DNA from: JAWVFK01 sp033856175
Lineage (GTDB): Bacteria; Actinomycetota; Thermoleophilia; Solirubrobacterales; 70-9
Assembly: GCA_033856175.1 (NCBI GenBank)
Contig: JAWVFK010000019.1
Span: forward strand, 1-14,017
Length of the DNA: 14,017 nt
Reading direction: 5' to 3'
The translations under genes and the position numbers were made by a program. This document shows positions 1 to 8,308 of this stretch, piece after piece (position 1 is the first letter of the stretch; each line of letters opens with the position of its first letter). Below the pieces are notes generated by a model that was not told the DNA's origin, made no database searches, and saw only the letters and a program-made list of their open reading frames with translations.

Positions 1-644
1 ATCGCCGGCTGGTCGAGAATCCAGCGGGGCTCGGCGCCCGCGATCTTCGCCGCGACGGCGGCCGCCTGACCCGTCTCGCCGAGCGCGGCGATCACCTCGT
101 CGCCGACCTCGTAGCAGCAGGGACCGATCCCGGGGCCGACCACGGCGCTCGTCGCGCCGACCGCCTCGGCGCCGCGAGCGACGATTCCGGCGGCGAGCCC
201 GCGCCAGCCGCAGTGGAGCATCGCCACCCCGCCGGGCCCCGCGAGCGCGACGGGCAGGCAGTCGGCGACGAGGACGATCGCCGCCAGGCCGGGGGCCCTC
301 GCCACCTGCCCGTCGGCCTCGACGGGATCGGGCGCCGGATCGAGGTAACCCGGTCGCGCCGGCCGAGCCTCGTGAACGGCCAGCCGAGCGCCGTGGACCT
401 GGAGCCCGGTCAGCGCCGCCCCGGGGTCGAAGCCCAGCGCGCCGGCGAGCCGGCTGCGGTTCTCGAGCACAGCCGTGCGGCTGTCCTCGGTCATCAGGCC
501 GAGGTTGAGGCTGTCGAAGGGGGCCTCGCTGATCCCGCCGCTCCGTGCCGAGAAGGCGACGCGCGCCTCGCCCAGAGAAGCCTCCAGCCAGCGCACCCCG
601 TCTCTCTCGACCCAGGACATCAAAGGCTGCATCGGAGGCCGCAT
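1..644 (-). CDS. pgeF: PgeF/YfiH-family laccase-domain protein (3' end outside window)
   Basis: Partial gene: 214 N-terminal residues are visible and the frame is still open at the left edge. I translated it directly and found no internal stop. Family marks are LQVHG (residues 81-85), VADCLP (126-131), HCGWRGLAAGI (144-154) and GPGIGPCCYEVG (170-181). H84, C129 and H144 fit the His-Cys-His metal site of the YfiH/PgeF/LACC1 family. Members are described as polyphenol oxidases, purine nucleoside-processing enzymes or peptidoglycan-editing factors, so the substrate here is open. The ATG at 644 overlaps the TGA of the upstream nucleotidyltransferase gene by one base (TGATG), so translation is probably coupled; I see no good Shine-Dalgarno. 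In-frame ATGs at 632 and 620 are alternative starts. The family is usually about 240-260 residues, so only the C-terminal end is missing. Confidence 0.9.
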   Translation of the reverse strand, partial: MRPPMQPLMSWVERDGVRWLEASLGEARVAFSARSGGISEAPFDSLNLGLMTEDSRTAVLENRSRLAGALGFDPGAALTGLQVHGARLAVHEARPARPGYLDPAPDPVEADGQVARAPGLAAIVLVADCLPVALAGPGGVAMLHCGWRGLAAGIVARGAEAVGATSAVVGPGIGPCCYEVGDEVIAALGETGQAAAVAAKIAGAEPRWILDQPA

Positions 645-1765
645 CAGGAAGCGGCCGCAGCTGCGAGCGCAACGTCGAGCTGTCGCTCACGATCGGCGAT
701 CCCATCATCGAGCCTCGCCCTCAGCGCCGCTTCGAGGCCGCGGCCGACGGCGGGGCCCTCGGGCACGCCGGCGGCGATCAGGTCGTCGCCGTCGATCTCG
801 AGGCCGGTGTCGCGCCACTCCTCGACATAGCGGTCGAGCCACTCGGCGCCGGCCACCCGCGCCAGCGCCAGCTCGACCGCGCTCAGGGGCCGGGCCAGCT
901 CGACCGCGTCGGAGGGCCGCCGCGGCCGGGCCGCGGCGAGCTCGGCCAGCCGCGCCGGGGGTGTCTCGAGGGCGGCGAGAAGGGCGGCGCGGCGATCGGC
1001 GACCCCGCTCCACGGCGGCCTATCGAGAAGCGCCGTGACCTGTTCGATGCGCTCGCCGGCACCGTCGTCGAAATCGATCAGCCCCCACTCGGCGGCCAGC
1101 TCGAGGGCACGCCGCGGCGCCGGCTCGTCGACGATCCGCGCCAGCTCGCCGGCGACGCGATCGGCGGAGACCGTCGAGAGCTCGGTGGCGCGCAGCAGCC
1201 GCTCGGTCTCCGGCTCGAGCTGGAGGCCGAGCCTGGCGGCGTAGCGCGCGGCGCGCAGCGCCCGCGTCGGGTCGTCGACGAACGAGCCCGGATGCAGCAC
1301 CCGCAGCCGGCGCTCGGCGAGGTCGGCAGCGCCCCCGTGCGGATCGATCAGCCGCGCCTCGCCCGCGATCGGGACGGCCATCGCGTTGACGGTGAAGTCG
1401 CGCCGGGCGAGGTCCTCGTCGAGCGTCGCCGGGCTGACGTCGGGCAGCGCTCCGGGCTCGGCGTAGGTCTCGCGGCGAGCGCCTGCCAGGTCGACGCGGG
1501 TTCCCTCGACCTCGGCGATCGCCGTGCCGAAGCGCCCACCGGCGTGCTCGACGCCGCCAAGGGCAGCCGCAAGCGCGCCGGCATCGCCCTCGACGACGAG
1601 GTCGAGCTCGAGCTCGCTGGGATCGCGCTCGAGCAGGACGTCGCGGACGGCGCCGCCGACCAGATAGACCGGCATCCCCCCGGCAGCCTCGCGCAGGCGA
1701 TCGAGGGCGGGGATTGCCCTCAGGGCCGCCGCCAGTCGCTCCTCGGTGTCCGCTCGCTTGGACAT
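644..1765 (-). CDS. cca: CCA / poly(A) polymerase-type tRNA nucleotidyltransferase (class II)
   Basis: 373 residues. The family adds CCA, or only CC or only A, to tRNA 3' ends without a nucleic acid template. Motifs in order: nucleotide-binding YLVGGAVRDVLL (34-45), metal motif ELDLVVEGDA (53-62), third carboxylate D92 in TRVDLAGAR, RRDFTVNAMA (121-130) and SFVDDPTRALRAARYAARL (161-179), which marks the start of the neck/body region. The usual D-x-D metal pair reads E53-L-D55, an oddity because the first Asp is Glu. The VVEGDA wording resembles A-adding or CC-adding enzymes as much as full CCA enzymes, so specificity is uncertain. I see no C-terminal HD domain, and the protein is shorter than many actinobacterial Cca proteins (often over 450 residues). 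The ATG at 1765 is the only plausible in-frame start and lies 32 bp from the start chosen for the divergent propeller gene. Confidence 0.88.
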   Translation of the reverse strand: MSKRADTEERLAAALRAIPALDRLREAAGGMPVYLVGGAVRDVLLERDPSELELDLVVEGDAGALAAALGGVEHAGGRFGTAIAEVEGTRVDLAGARRETYAEPGALPDVSPATLDEDLARRDFTVNAMAVPIAGEARLIDPHGGAADLAERRLRVLHPGSFVDDPTRALRAARYAARLGLQLEPETERLLRATELSTVSADRVAGELARIVDEPAPRRALELAAEWGLIDFDDGAGERIEQVTALLDRPPWSGVADRRAALLAALETPPARLAELAAARPRRPSDAVELARPLSAVELALARVAGAEWLDRYVEEWRDTGLEIDGDDLIAAGVPEGPAVGRGLEAALRARLDDGIADRERQLDVALAAAAAS

Positions 1766-1797
1766 GCAGAGCTTTTCGTAGCATGAGGCACCCCCGG

Positions 1798-3255
1798 ATG
1801 CCTCCGCCCCTCGATCTCCTGAAGCGGCTACTGGTTTGGCCGCAGCGCGCCCTTGCCTGGCTCGATCGCCGTACCGAGGCGCTGCTCGAACGGCTCGACC
1901 GGCCGTTTCACGAGGCGGTCAAGGGGCTCGACCGCCGCTACGACGCGGCCGAGCGCTGGGTCCGGCGGGCGCGCCGGCGGGGCCTGAAGTGGGCACGTTC
2001 GCACCAGGTCGCATCGGCGGCCATCGGCGTCGTCATCGCCGGCCTGCTCGTCGGGCTCGTCGGCTACGCGGCGCTGCGCCGCCCCGCCGACGTCTCTCAC
2101 CCCAACGTCTTCTTCAACAAGAAGCAGCGGGTAAAGCCGAACAAGCGCGAGCTCGCAAGCTGGCCTTTCTACGGTCACGACGAAGGCCGGACGAAGTTCC
2201 TGCCCGGCAAGGGCCTCGACCCGCCGTTCAAGCGGGTCTGGCGCTTCGAGGCGCGCAAGCTGCTCGAGTTCCCGCCGATCTACGTTCGTGGGCGCCTCTA
2301 CATGATGAACAACGACGGCGTCTTCTTCGCCCTCAACGCGAAGACCGGCAACGTCAAGTGGCGGCGCAAGATCGGCAGCCTCAACGCCTCCTCGCCGGCC
2401 TACGCGGGCGGCAGGGTCTACGGCGTCAACCTGGCGCCGGCGCAGGCGTTCGCGCTCAACGCCCGCACCGGCAAGACGATCTGGCGCAAGCCGCTGCCCG
2501 GGCGGGCCGAGTCCTCGCCGGTCGTTTCCCATGGCCGCGTCTACTTCGGCTGCGAGTGCGGCAGCCTCTACGCCGTCAACGCCCGCACCGGCAAGACGAT
2601 CTGGACGGCCAGCGTCGCCGGCGCGATCAAGGCCTCGCCGGCGCTCTACAGGGGGGTGCTCTACGTCGGCGACTACGGCGGCCAGATGTCGGCGATCCGG
2701 GCTGCCGACGGCTCGAGCGTCTGGCGGACGGGCTCCCAGGGCTCGAGCTTCGGCCGCTCGGGCGAGTTCTACTCGACGGCCGCGATCGCCTACGGCCGCG
2801 TCTACGTCGGCAACAACGACGGCCGCGTCTACAGCTTCGAGCTGCGCAGCGGCGCCCTCGCCTGGAGCCACTCGCTCGGCGGCTACGTCTACTCGGGGCC
2901 GGCTGTCGCCGATACGGCGCAGACCAACCCGACCGTCTACGTCGGCTCCTTCGACAACCGCATGCACGCGCTTGATGCCCGCACCGGCAACGAGCTCTGG
3001 AGCGTCGACGGCGGCGGCAACGTGTCCGGCGCGATCAGCGTCATCGGCAACACCGCCTACGTCTCCAACGTCGACAGCACGCTGACCCGCGGCTTCGACA
3101 TCCGCAGCCACCGCGAGGTGATCAACTTCTCGACCGGGGCCTACACGCCGATGATCTCCGACGGCCGCTGGCTCTATCTGACCGGCTACTCGAGCATCCA
3201 GGCGCTGAAGCCGGTCCGCCGGCACCATCACTCGAAGCACAAGAGGCCGGCTTAG
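1798..3255 (+). CDS. Membrane-anchored PQQ-type beta-propeller protein
   Basis: About 485 residues. Residues 1-70 are a basic, helical, presumably cytoplasmic segment rich in W, R and E. One hydrophobic span (about 71-93, VASAAIGVVIAGLLVGLVGY) probably anchors it, leaving the rest outside. From about 130 to 475 it is built of quinoprotein-like propeller blades, each with a pattern like A-L-N-A-R-T-G-K-x-x-W followed by S-S-P and G-x-V-Y; examples lie near positions 2330-2365, 2450-2485, 2575-2605 and 2970-3002. The tail is basic and His-rich (RRHHHSKHKRPA). I see no lipobox, so it is not a standard BamB lipoprotein. Such propellers often serve as scaffolds rather than PQQ enzymes, and its partner is unknown. 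Start choice: ATG 1798 has GAGG at 1785-1788, nine bases upstream. ATG 1783 is possible, whereas ATG 1714 would run into the divergent cca gene. It is followed after four bases by the deacetylase gene. Confidence 0.8.
   Translation: MPPPLDLLKRLLVWPQRALAWLDRRTEALLERLDRPFHEAVKGLDRRYDAAERWVRRARRRGLKWARSHQVASAAIGVVIAGLLVGLVGYAALRRPADVSHPNVFFNKKQRVKPNKRELASWPFYGHDEGRTKFLPGKGLDPPFKRVWRFEARKLLEFPPIYVRGRLYMMNNDGVFFALNAKTGNVKWRRKIGSLNASSPAYAGGRVYGVNLAPAQAFALNARTGKTIWRKPLPGRAESSPVVSHGRVYFGCECGSLYAVNARTGKTIWTASVAGAIKASPALYRGVLYVGDYGGQMSAIRAADGSSVWRTGSQGSSFGRSGEFYSTAAIAYGRVYVGNNDGRVYSFELRSGALAWSHSLGGYVYSGPAVADTAQTNPTVYVGSFDNRMHALDARTGNELWSVDGGGNVSGAISVIGNTAYVSNVDSTLTRGFDIRSHREVINFSTGAYTPMISDGRWLYLTGYSSIQALKPVRRHHHSKHKRPA
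2456..2604 (+). repeat. 29-bp exact direct repeat from adjacent propeller blades
   Basis: The 29 bases at 2456-2484 recur exactly at 2576-2604, a period of 120 bp or 40 codons. They encode N-A-R-T-G-K-T-I-W in two neighbouring blades. A diverged copy (D-A-R-T-G-N-E-L-W) lies at about 2974-3000. This shows blade duplication inside the propeller gene and is not a mobile repeat. Confidence 0.85.
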
Positions 3256-3259
3256 CTCG

Positions 3260-4216
3260 GTGGAGGGTTTTGGCGATGACGAGCGCCGGCGCGCCGAGCG
3301 TCGTCAGGCCGCGCGGCGGGCAGCGCGTCGCCGCCGTGTCGCCGCGATCAGCGCGCTCGCCGTCGCCGTGCTGGCGCTGGCGGCGGTCCTGATCGCCAGC
3401 CTCGGCGGCGGCGATGGCAAGGGCAGCGCGCCGGCCCTCAGCACGACCAACGAATCAGCGAAGAAGCCGGCGCAGAAGAAGCCGAGCGCTGCGATCACCG
3501 TCTCGCGCCTGGGCTGGAAGCCCCATCCCGGCCCGGTGCCGATCCTGATGTACCACGTCATCGGCGAGCCGAAGCCGGGCGCCGCGCTGCCGGACCTCTA
3601 CGTCTCGGTTGACGACTTCCGCAGCCAGGTCGACTGGCTCGATGCCCACGGCTACCAGGCGATCACCCAGTCCCAGCTCGAGGACGGCTGGCGCAAGCGC
3701 TCGCCGCTGCCGCCGAAGCCGATCGTCCTCACCTTCGACGACGGCTATCTCGGCCAGTTCACCGATGCGATGCCGATCCTCCGCCGTCACGATTGGCCCG
3801 GCGTTCTCAACCTCAAGGCGACCGGCTCCGACCTCAACACCGGCGAGGTCCGCAAGATGATCGCCGCCGGCTGGGAGCTGGCTTCGCACACGATCAACCA
3901 CCTCGACCTGACCCAGCTCGATCCCACGACCCTGCGGCACGAGCTGGCGGATTCACGCGCCCAGCTGCGCCGCCGCTTCCACGTCGCGGTCGAGGACTTC
4001 TGCTACCCGGCGGGTCGCTACGACGCGAGCGTCGTCGCGGCGGTTCGCCGGGCCGGCTACCGCGGCGCGACGACGACCGATCCCGGCCTCGCCAGCAGCA
4101 GCGAGCTGCTGACGCTGAAGCGAATCAGGATCAACCGCGGCATCGGCGTCGCGGGCTTCGTCACGGTGCTGCGCTCGGCGGGCGCCGCGGCCGGCGGCGT
4201 GGCGACCGGCGAGTAG
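3260..4216 (+). CDS. Membrane-anchored polysaccharide deacetylase (NodB homology domain)
   Basis: 318 residues. A very Arg-rich N-terminus (8-26) precedes one hydrophobic span (about 28-48), then a Lys/Pro/Ser linker to about 80, so the catalytic domain should lie outside the membrane. NodB-family motifs are complete: PILMYHV (94-100), TFDDGY (158-163; D160 base and D161 metal ligand), SHTINH (209-214; H210 and H214 metal ligands) and YPAGRY (249-254). Expected chemistry is metal-dependent removal of N- or O-acetyl groups from a cell-wall or capsule polymer; the substrate is not determined. The start is GTG at 3260. It has no close Shine-Dalgarno (AAGAGG at 3241-3246 is 13 bases away), and reading on from the propeller gene stop at 3253-3255 is likely. 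A better placed GGAGGG/ATG pair (3262-3267 and 3276) lies in another frame that stops at 3392. The gene converges on hisF with a 17-bp gap. Confidence 0.92.
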   Translation: MEGFGDDERRRAERRQAARRAARRRRVAAISALAVAVLALAAVLIASLGGGDGKGSAPALSTTNESAKKPAQKKPSAAITVSRLGWKPHPGPVPILMYHVIGEPKPGAALPDLYVSVDDFRSQVDWLDAHGYQAITQSQLEDGWRKRSPLPPKPIVLTFDDGYLGQFTDAMPILRRHDWPGVLNLKATGSDLNTGEVRKMIAAGWELASHTINHLDLTQLDPTTLRHELADSRAQLRRRFHVAVEDFCYPAGRYDASVVAAVRRAGYRGATTTDPGLASSSELLTLKRIRINRGIGVAGFVTVLRSAGAAAGGVATGE

Positions 4217-4219
4217 CGG

Positions 4220-4232
4220 TCCAGCGCCTGGA
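4220..4232. terminator. Short inverted repeat in the deacetylase/hisF convergent gap
   Basis: TCCAG-cgc-CTGGA is a perfect 5-bp stem with a 3-base loop, filling most of the 17 bp between two converging stop codons. It has no T-run on either side. It could be a weak bidirectional transcription end signal, but the stem is short enough to arise by chance. Confidence 0.22.
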
Positions 4233-4233
4233 G

Positions 4234-5004
4234 CTAGGCAGCGGCCGCATCGAGGCGGACCGGGATGCCGGCGTCGTGCATCGCGCGCTTGGCGTCGCGG
4301 ACCCGGAAGGTGCCGTAGTGGAAGATCGAGGCGCAGAGGACGGCGTCGGCGCCGCCGGCCTCGATCGCCTCGGCGAGGTGCTCGAGCGTCCCGGCGCCGC
4401 CCGAGGCGATCACCGGGATCGGCACAGCGTCGGCGACTGCCCGCGTCAGCTCGAGGTCGTAGCCATCCGTGGTGCCGTCGCGGTCCATGCTCGTCAGCAG
4501 GATCTCCCCCGCTCCCCGCTCAGCAGCCTCACGCGCCCACTCGACCGCTTCACGGCCCGTCGGCTTGCGCCCTCCGTTGACGAACACCTGCCAGCCGGAG
4601 CCGTCTTTCTTGGCATCCACGGCCACCACCACGCACTGCGAGCCGAAGACCTCGGCCAGCTCGCCGATCAGCTCGGGGCGGGCGAGCGCCGCCGAGTTGA
4701 CCGAGACCTTGTCGGCGCCGGCGTCGAGCACTGCCTGGGCATCCGCCACCGAGCGGATGCCGCCGCCGATCGTGAACGGGATGAAGACGTTGTCGGCGGT
4801 GCGCCGGGCGAGGTCGACGATCGTCTCGCGCTTCTCGTGCGAGGCGGTGATGTCGAGGAAGACGATCTCGTCGGCTCCCTCGGCGTCGTAGCGCGCGGCC
4901 AGCTCGACCGGGTCCCCGGCGTCGCGAAGGCCGACGAAGTTGGTCCCCTTGACGACGCGGCCGGCGTCGACGTCGAGGCAGGGGATGACTCGCTTGAGGA
5001 CCAT
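4234..5004 (-). CDS. hisF: Imidazole glycerol phosphate synthase, cyclase subunit HisF
   Basis: 256 residues, normal for the family, with a (beta/alpha)8 barrel. It takes ammonia made by HisH and converts PRFAR to imidazole glycerol phosphate and AICAR. The two catalytic aspartates sit at the family positions: D11 in PCLDVDAGRVVKG and D130 in VVVAVDAKK. Phosphate-site and barrel motifs are present: FTIGGGI (77-83), NGGRKPTG, LLTSMDRDGT and IASGGAGTLEHL. It is the last gene of the his cluster. The ATG at 5004 follows hisA by 30 bp rather than overlapping it and lacks a recognisable Shine-Dalgarno; a possible promoter immediately upstream is listed separately. Identification is secure. Confidence 0.98.
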   Translation of the reverse strand: MVLKRVIPCLDVDAGRVVKGTNFVGLRDAGDPVELAARYDAEGADEIVFLDITASHEKRETIVDLARRTADNVFIPFTIGGGIRSVADAQAVLDAGADKVSVNSAALARPELIGELAEVFGSQCVVVAVDAKKDGSGWQVFVNGGRKPTGREAVEWAREAAERGAGEILLTSMDRDGTTDGYDLELTRAVADAVPIPVIASGGAGTLEHLAEAIEAGGADAVLCASIFHYGTFRVRDAKRAMHDAGIPVRLDAAAA

Positions 5005-5010
5005 CGACCG

Positions 5011-5034
5011 AGGGTATCGGCAGCGCGCGGCTGG

Positions 5035-5038
<4 letters not shown>
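5011..5038 (-). promoter_or_regulatory. Candidate promoter for a leaderless hisF transcript
   Basis: On the minus strand CTGACC (5038-5033) and TACCCT (5016-5011) are separated by 16 bases. The first resembles a TTGACA -35 box and the second fits the actinobacterial TANNNT -10 pattern. Six bases separate the -10 box from the hisF ATG, which would place transcription start at the A of ATG. Together with the missing Shine-Dalgarno this fits leaderless initiation, which is common in actinobacteria. It is a pattern match only. Confidence 0.3.
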
Positions 5039-5759
<721 letters not shown>

Positions 5760-5763
<4 letters not shown>

Positions 5764-6392
5764 GCGGCGGCCGTGACCGCGGCGCAGACGCCGGTGAAGT
5801 TGGCAAGCAGGCGCAGGCCCGCCGTGCTCGACTTCTCGGGGTGGAACTGGACGCCGAAGACCGGGTCGCGGTCGATCGCGGCGACGAAGGGCTCGCCATG
5901 GGTCGCCGTGGCCAGGACGTCGTCGGGCTCGGCAGGCGCGGGGGCAAAGGAGTGGACGAAGTAGAAGGGCTCGTCGTCGGCGAGACCGGCGGTCAGCCGT
6001 GAGACCTTGTGCCAGCGGGCCGGCGACCAGCCGATGTGCGGGACCTTGAGCTCACCGGCGCGGAGGGGCTCGACGCTTCCCGCCAGCGCGCCCAGCCCCG
6101 CGCCGCCGCCGAGCTCCGACGAGCGCTCGAACAGCAGCTGGAAGCCGAGGCAGATGCCGAGGATCGGCACGCCGGCGTCGATCCGCTCGGCGATCAGCTC
6201 GTCGAGGCCGAGCTCGCGGATCCGCTCCATCGCCTTCGGAAATGCGCCGACGCCGGGCAGGACGATCCCGTCGGCGGAGCGCGCCTCGGCGGCGTCGCTG
6301 GTCAGGGTGGGCTCGGCTCCCACCCGCTCGAGCGCCTTCTCGACCGAGCGCAGGTTGCCCATGCCGTAGTCGAGGATGGCGATGCGGCTCAC
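5760..6392 (-). CDS. hisH: Imidazole glycerol phosphate synthase, glutaminase subunit HisH
   Basis: 210 residues, a class I glutamine amidotransferase that feeds ammonia to HisF. The start is GTG at 6392, giving (M)SRIAILDYGMGNLRS; the frame remains open farther upstream, but that stretch lies inside hisB. The catalytic triad is complete: C81 in GICLGFQLLF, with H184 and E186 in VQFHPEKSS. The oxyanion strand is PGVGAF (46-51). The residue after CLG is Phe where Met is common, a minor difference. It overlaps hisB upstream and hisA downstream by four bases each (GTGA at both), so HisB, HisH and HisA are probably made from one coupled translation unit. Confidence 0.97.
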
Positions 6393-6982
6393 TCGGTCAG
6401 CGTCCCCTTGGTCGAGGGCACGCCGCTCTCGTCGGGGTCGATCGAAACCGCCTCGCGCAGCGCCCGCGCGAAGGCTTTGAACGCCGCCTCGATCATGTGG
6501 TGGACGTTGCCGCCGTAGAGCACCCGCACGTGCAGGGTCAGCTTGGCGCTGTTGGCGACGGCGCGGAAGAACTCCTCGGCCAGCTCGCTGTCGAAGCCGG
6601 CGATCGAGGTCGTCGGCAGATCGGCCTGGAAGACGCAGAGCGGCCGTCCCGAGACGTCGATCGCGCACTCGGCGAGCGCCTCGTCCATCGGCACCGCCGC
6701 CTGGCCGTAGCGGCGAATGCCGGCGCGGTCGCCGAGCGCCTCGTCGAGCGCCTGGCCGAGGACGATGCCGACGTCCTCGGTCGTGTGATGGGCGCCCGTT
6801 TCGAGGTCTCCGCTGGCCTTCAGGTCGATCGCCAGCCGGCCGTGGCGGCCGACGAGGTCGAGCATGTGGTCGAGGAAGCCGACGCCCGTGGAGGCGCTGA
6901 CGGCGCCGCCGTCGAGCCCCAGCGTCAGGCTGACCTCGGTTTCCTTGGTCTTGCGGGTCTTCGTCGCTTCGCGGCTGCTCAT
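6389..6982 (-). CDS. hisB: Imidazoleglycerol-phosphate dehydratase HisB (monofunctional)
   Basis: 197 residues, the length of a stand-alone dehydratase, with no histidinol-phosphate phosphatase domain fused. It dehydrates imidazole glycerol phosphate to imidazole acetol phosphate using two metal ions. The duplicated His-rich metal motifs are present: HHTTED (65-70) and HHMIEAAFKAFARAL (161-175), plus GFLDHMLD (35-42). The N-terminal segment has the family's R-x-T-K-E-T pattern at residues 10-15. The ATG at 6982 follows hisD by 24 bp, and the purine-rich repeat there supplies GAGGGAG as ribosome-binding site about five bases from the start. Many bacteria place hisC between hisD and hisB; here it is absent. 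Confidence 0.97.
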   Translation of the reverse strand: MSSREATKTRKTKETEVSLTLGLDGGAVSASTGVGFLDHMLDLVGRHGRLAIDLKASGDLETGAHHTTEDVGIVLGQALDEALGDRAGIRRYGQAAVPMDEALAECAIDVSGRPLCVFQADLPTTSIAGFDSELAEEFFRAVANSAKLTLHVRVLYGGNVHHMIEAAFKAFARALREAVSIDPDESGVPSTKGTLTE

Positions 6983-7015
6983 CTCAACTCCCTCTCAACT
7001 TCCGCTTCAACTTCC
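6982..7015 (-). repeat. Three-copy 11/12-bp tandem repeat at the hisD-hisB junction
   Basis: Read on the minus strand the copies are GGAAGTTGAAGC (7015-7004), GGAAGTTGAGA (7003-6993) and GGGAGTTGAGA (6992-6982). The first encodes the last residues and stop of HisD. The third supplies the Shine-Dalgarno of hisB and ends on the A of its ATG. Copy-number change would alter spacing and ribosome-site number between the two genes. Confidence 0.75.
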
Positions 7016-8308
7016 CGACTCATCTTCCCTGGCGCCGCTTCTCGCGCTCGCCGACTCGCCGTGGACGGGAAAGCCCTCTGCGCGCGCCAGCCGCTCGACG
7101 TGCGGCGCCAGGCTGCGGGCGGCGGCGGCGGGCAAGGATACAAGCGCCATCCGGCGCTGGAAGGTGGCCGGGCCAAGCGGCCCGCTGAAGCGCCCGGCGC
7201 CGGCCGTCGGCAGGACGTGGTTGGAGCCGGCGACATAGTCGCCGAAGGCCGTCGCGGCCTCGTTGCCGCAGAAGACGCAGCCGGCGCTGCGAACGCGCTT
7301 GGCCAGCAGCTCGGCGTCGGCGCACATGAGCTGCAGGTGCTCGGGGGCGAACGCGTTGGCGAGCTCGATCGCTGCGTCGGTGTCGGGCGCCTGGACGAGG
7401 GCCAGCTCGGCCTCGGCGACGCTCGGCCGCTGGGCGGCGATCCGCGTCACGGCCTGCTCGAGCCGCTCCAGCAGCTCGGCTTCGACGGCGCAGGCGATCA
7501 GCGGGCTTTCCCCCCCGTGCTCGGCCTGGGCGCAGATGTCCAGCGCCGCCCAGTCGAGGTCGGCGTCGTCGCCGAGGATCGCCATCAGCTCCGAGGGCCC
7601 GGCGAGCGAGTCGATGCCGACGGTGCCCGCCAGCTGCCGCTTGGCCTCGGCGACGTAGCGGTTGCCCGGTCCGGCGACGACGTCGACGGCGGCGATCGTC
7701 TCGGTGCCGAGGGCGAGCGCAGCGATCGCCTGCGCCCCGCCCGCCGCGTAGACCTCGTCGATCCCGCAGAGCGCGGCGGCGGCGAGGATCAGCGGCTGCG
7801 GCAGCCCGTCCTCGCCCGGCGGCGACGCCAGCGCCAGCCGCGTGACGCCGGCAGCTCGTGCCGGGATCGCGCACATCAGGACGCTGGAGGGATACGCCGC
7901 CCTGCCGCCGGGCGCGTAGATGCCGGCGGCGCCGACAGCGAGGCGGCGCTGCTTCACGCGCTGGCCCTGGGCGAGGTTGACGTCGATCTCGGCCGAGCCA
8001 TCTTCGAGCTGGGCCTCGGCGACGGCGCCGATGTTCGCCGCCGCCAGCTCGAGCGACTCGCGCAGCTCGGGCTCGAGGCCCGCCAGCGCTCCGGCGCTGA
8101 GCGCCGGGTCGACCCGCAGCGAGCTCGGCCGGACGCCGTCGAAGCGCTCGCTGAGCTCGATCAGGGCGGCGTCGCCGCCGGCGCGGACACGGGCGATCGT
8201 CTCGGCGACCTCGCCGCTGAGCTCGGCCGGCGCGGACACCGCTGAGCGCAGCCGTTGCGCCAGCGCTGCCGGGTCGCGCCCGTCCCACTCGTGCCGCGAG
8301 AGCCTCAT
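7007..8308 (-). CDS. hisD: Histidinol dehydrogenase HisD
   Basis: 433 residues, full length. It oxidises L-histidinol to histidine in two NAD-linked steps, the last of the pathway. Zinc ligands fit the family: Q261 and H264 in AQAEHGGES, D357 in GDYVAGSNHVLPT and H416 in FPVHGES. The catalytic pair E323/H324 is in FAPEHLQL. NAD and substrate motifs VAGPGN (211-216) and DSLAGPSE (233-240) are intact. The start is ATG at 8308, whose ATGA overlaps the hisG stop by four bases; the same frame remains open into hisG but without homology. The tail after residue 417 is short and low in complexity, ending inside the junction repeat. Confidence 0.97.
   Translation of the reverse strand: MRLSRHEWDGRDPAALAQRLRSAVSAPAELSGEVAETIARVRAGGDAALIELSERFDGVRPSSLRVDPALSAGALAGLEPELRESLELAAANIGAVAEAQLEDGSAEIDVNLAQGQRVKQRRLAVGAAGIYAPGGRAAYPSSVLMCAIPARAAGVTRLALASPPGEDGLPQPLILAAAALCGIDEVYAAGGAQAIAALALGTETIAAVDVVAGPGNRYVAEAKRQLAGTVGIDSLAGPSELMAILGDDADLDWAALDICAQAEHGGESPLIACAVEAELLERLEQAVTRIAAQRPSVAEAELALVQAPDTDAAIELANAFAPEHLQLMCADAELLAKRVRSAGCVFCGNEAATAFGDYVAGSNHVLPTAGAGRFSGPLGPATFQRRMALVSLPAAAARSLAPHVERLARAEGFPVHGESASARSGAREDESGS

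Noticed and set aside
1766..1797. Divergent promoters between cca and the propeller gene
   Set aside because: The gap is only 32 bp. TAGCAT at 1779-1784 fits TANNNT but would remove the GAGG ribosome site from the transcript, and no -35 partner was seen.
2456..2604. Direct repeat as an insertion or attachment site
   Set aside because: The repeat is in frame, at a 40-codon period, and encodes a propeller blade motif.
1828..3240. Minus-strand frame of 470 codons opposite the propeller gene
   Set aside because: Its regular pattern only mirrors the blade repeats of the plus-strand gene.
6242..8245. Long plus-strand open frame opposite hisH, hisB and hisD
   Set aside because: It crosses three real genes and shows no domain pattern; it is a high-GC shadow.
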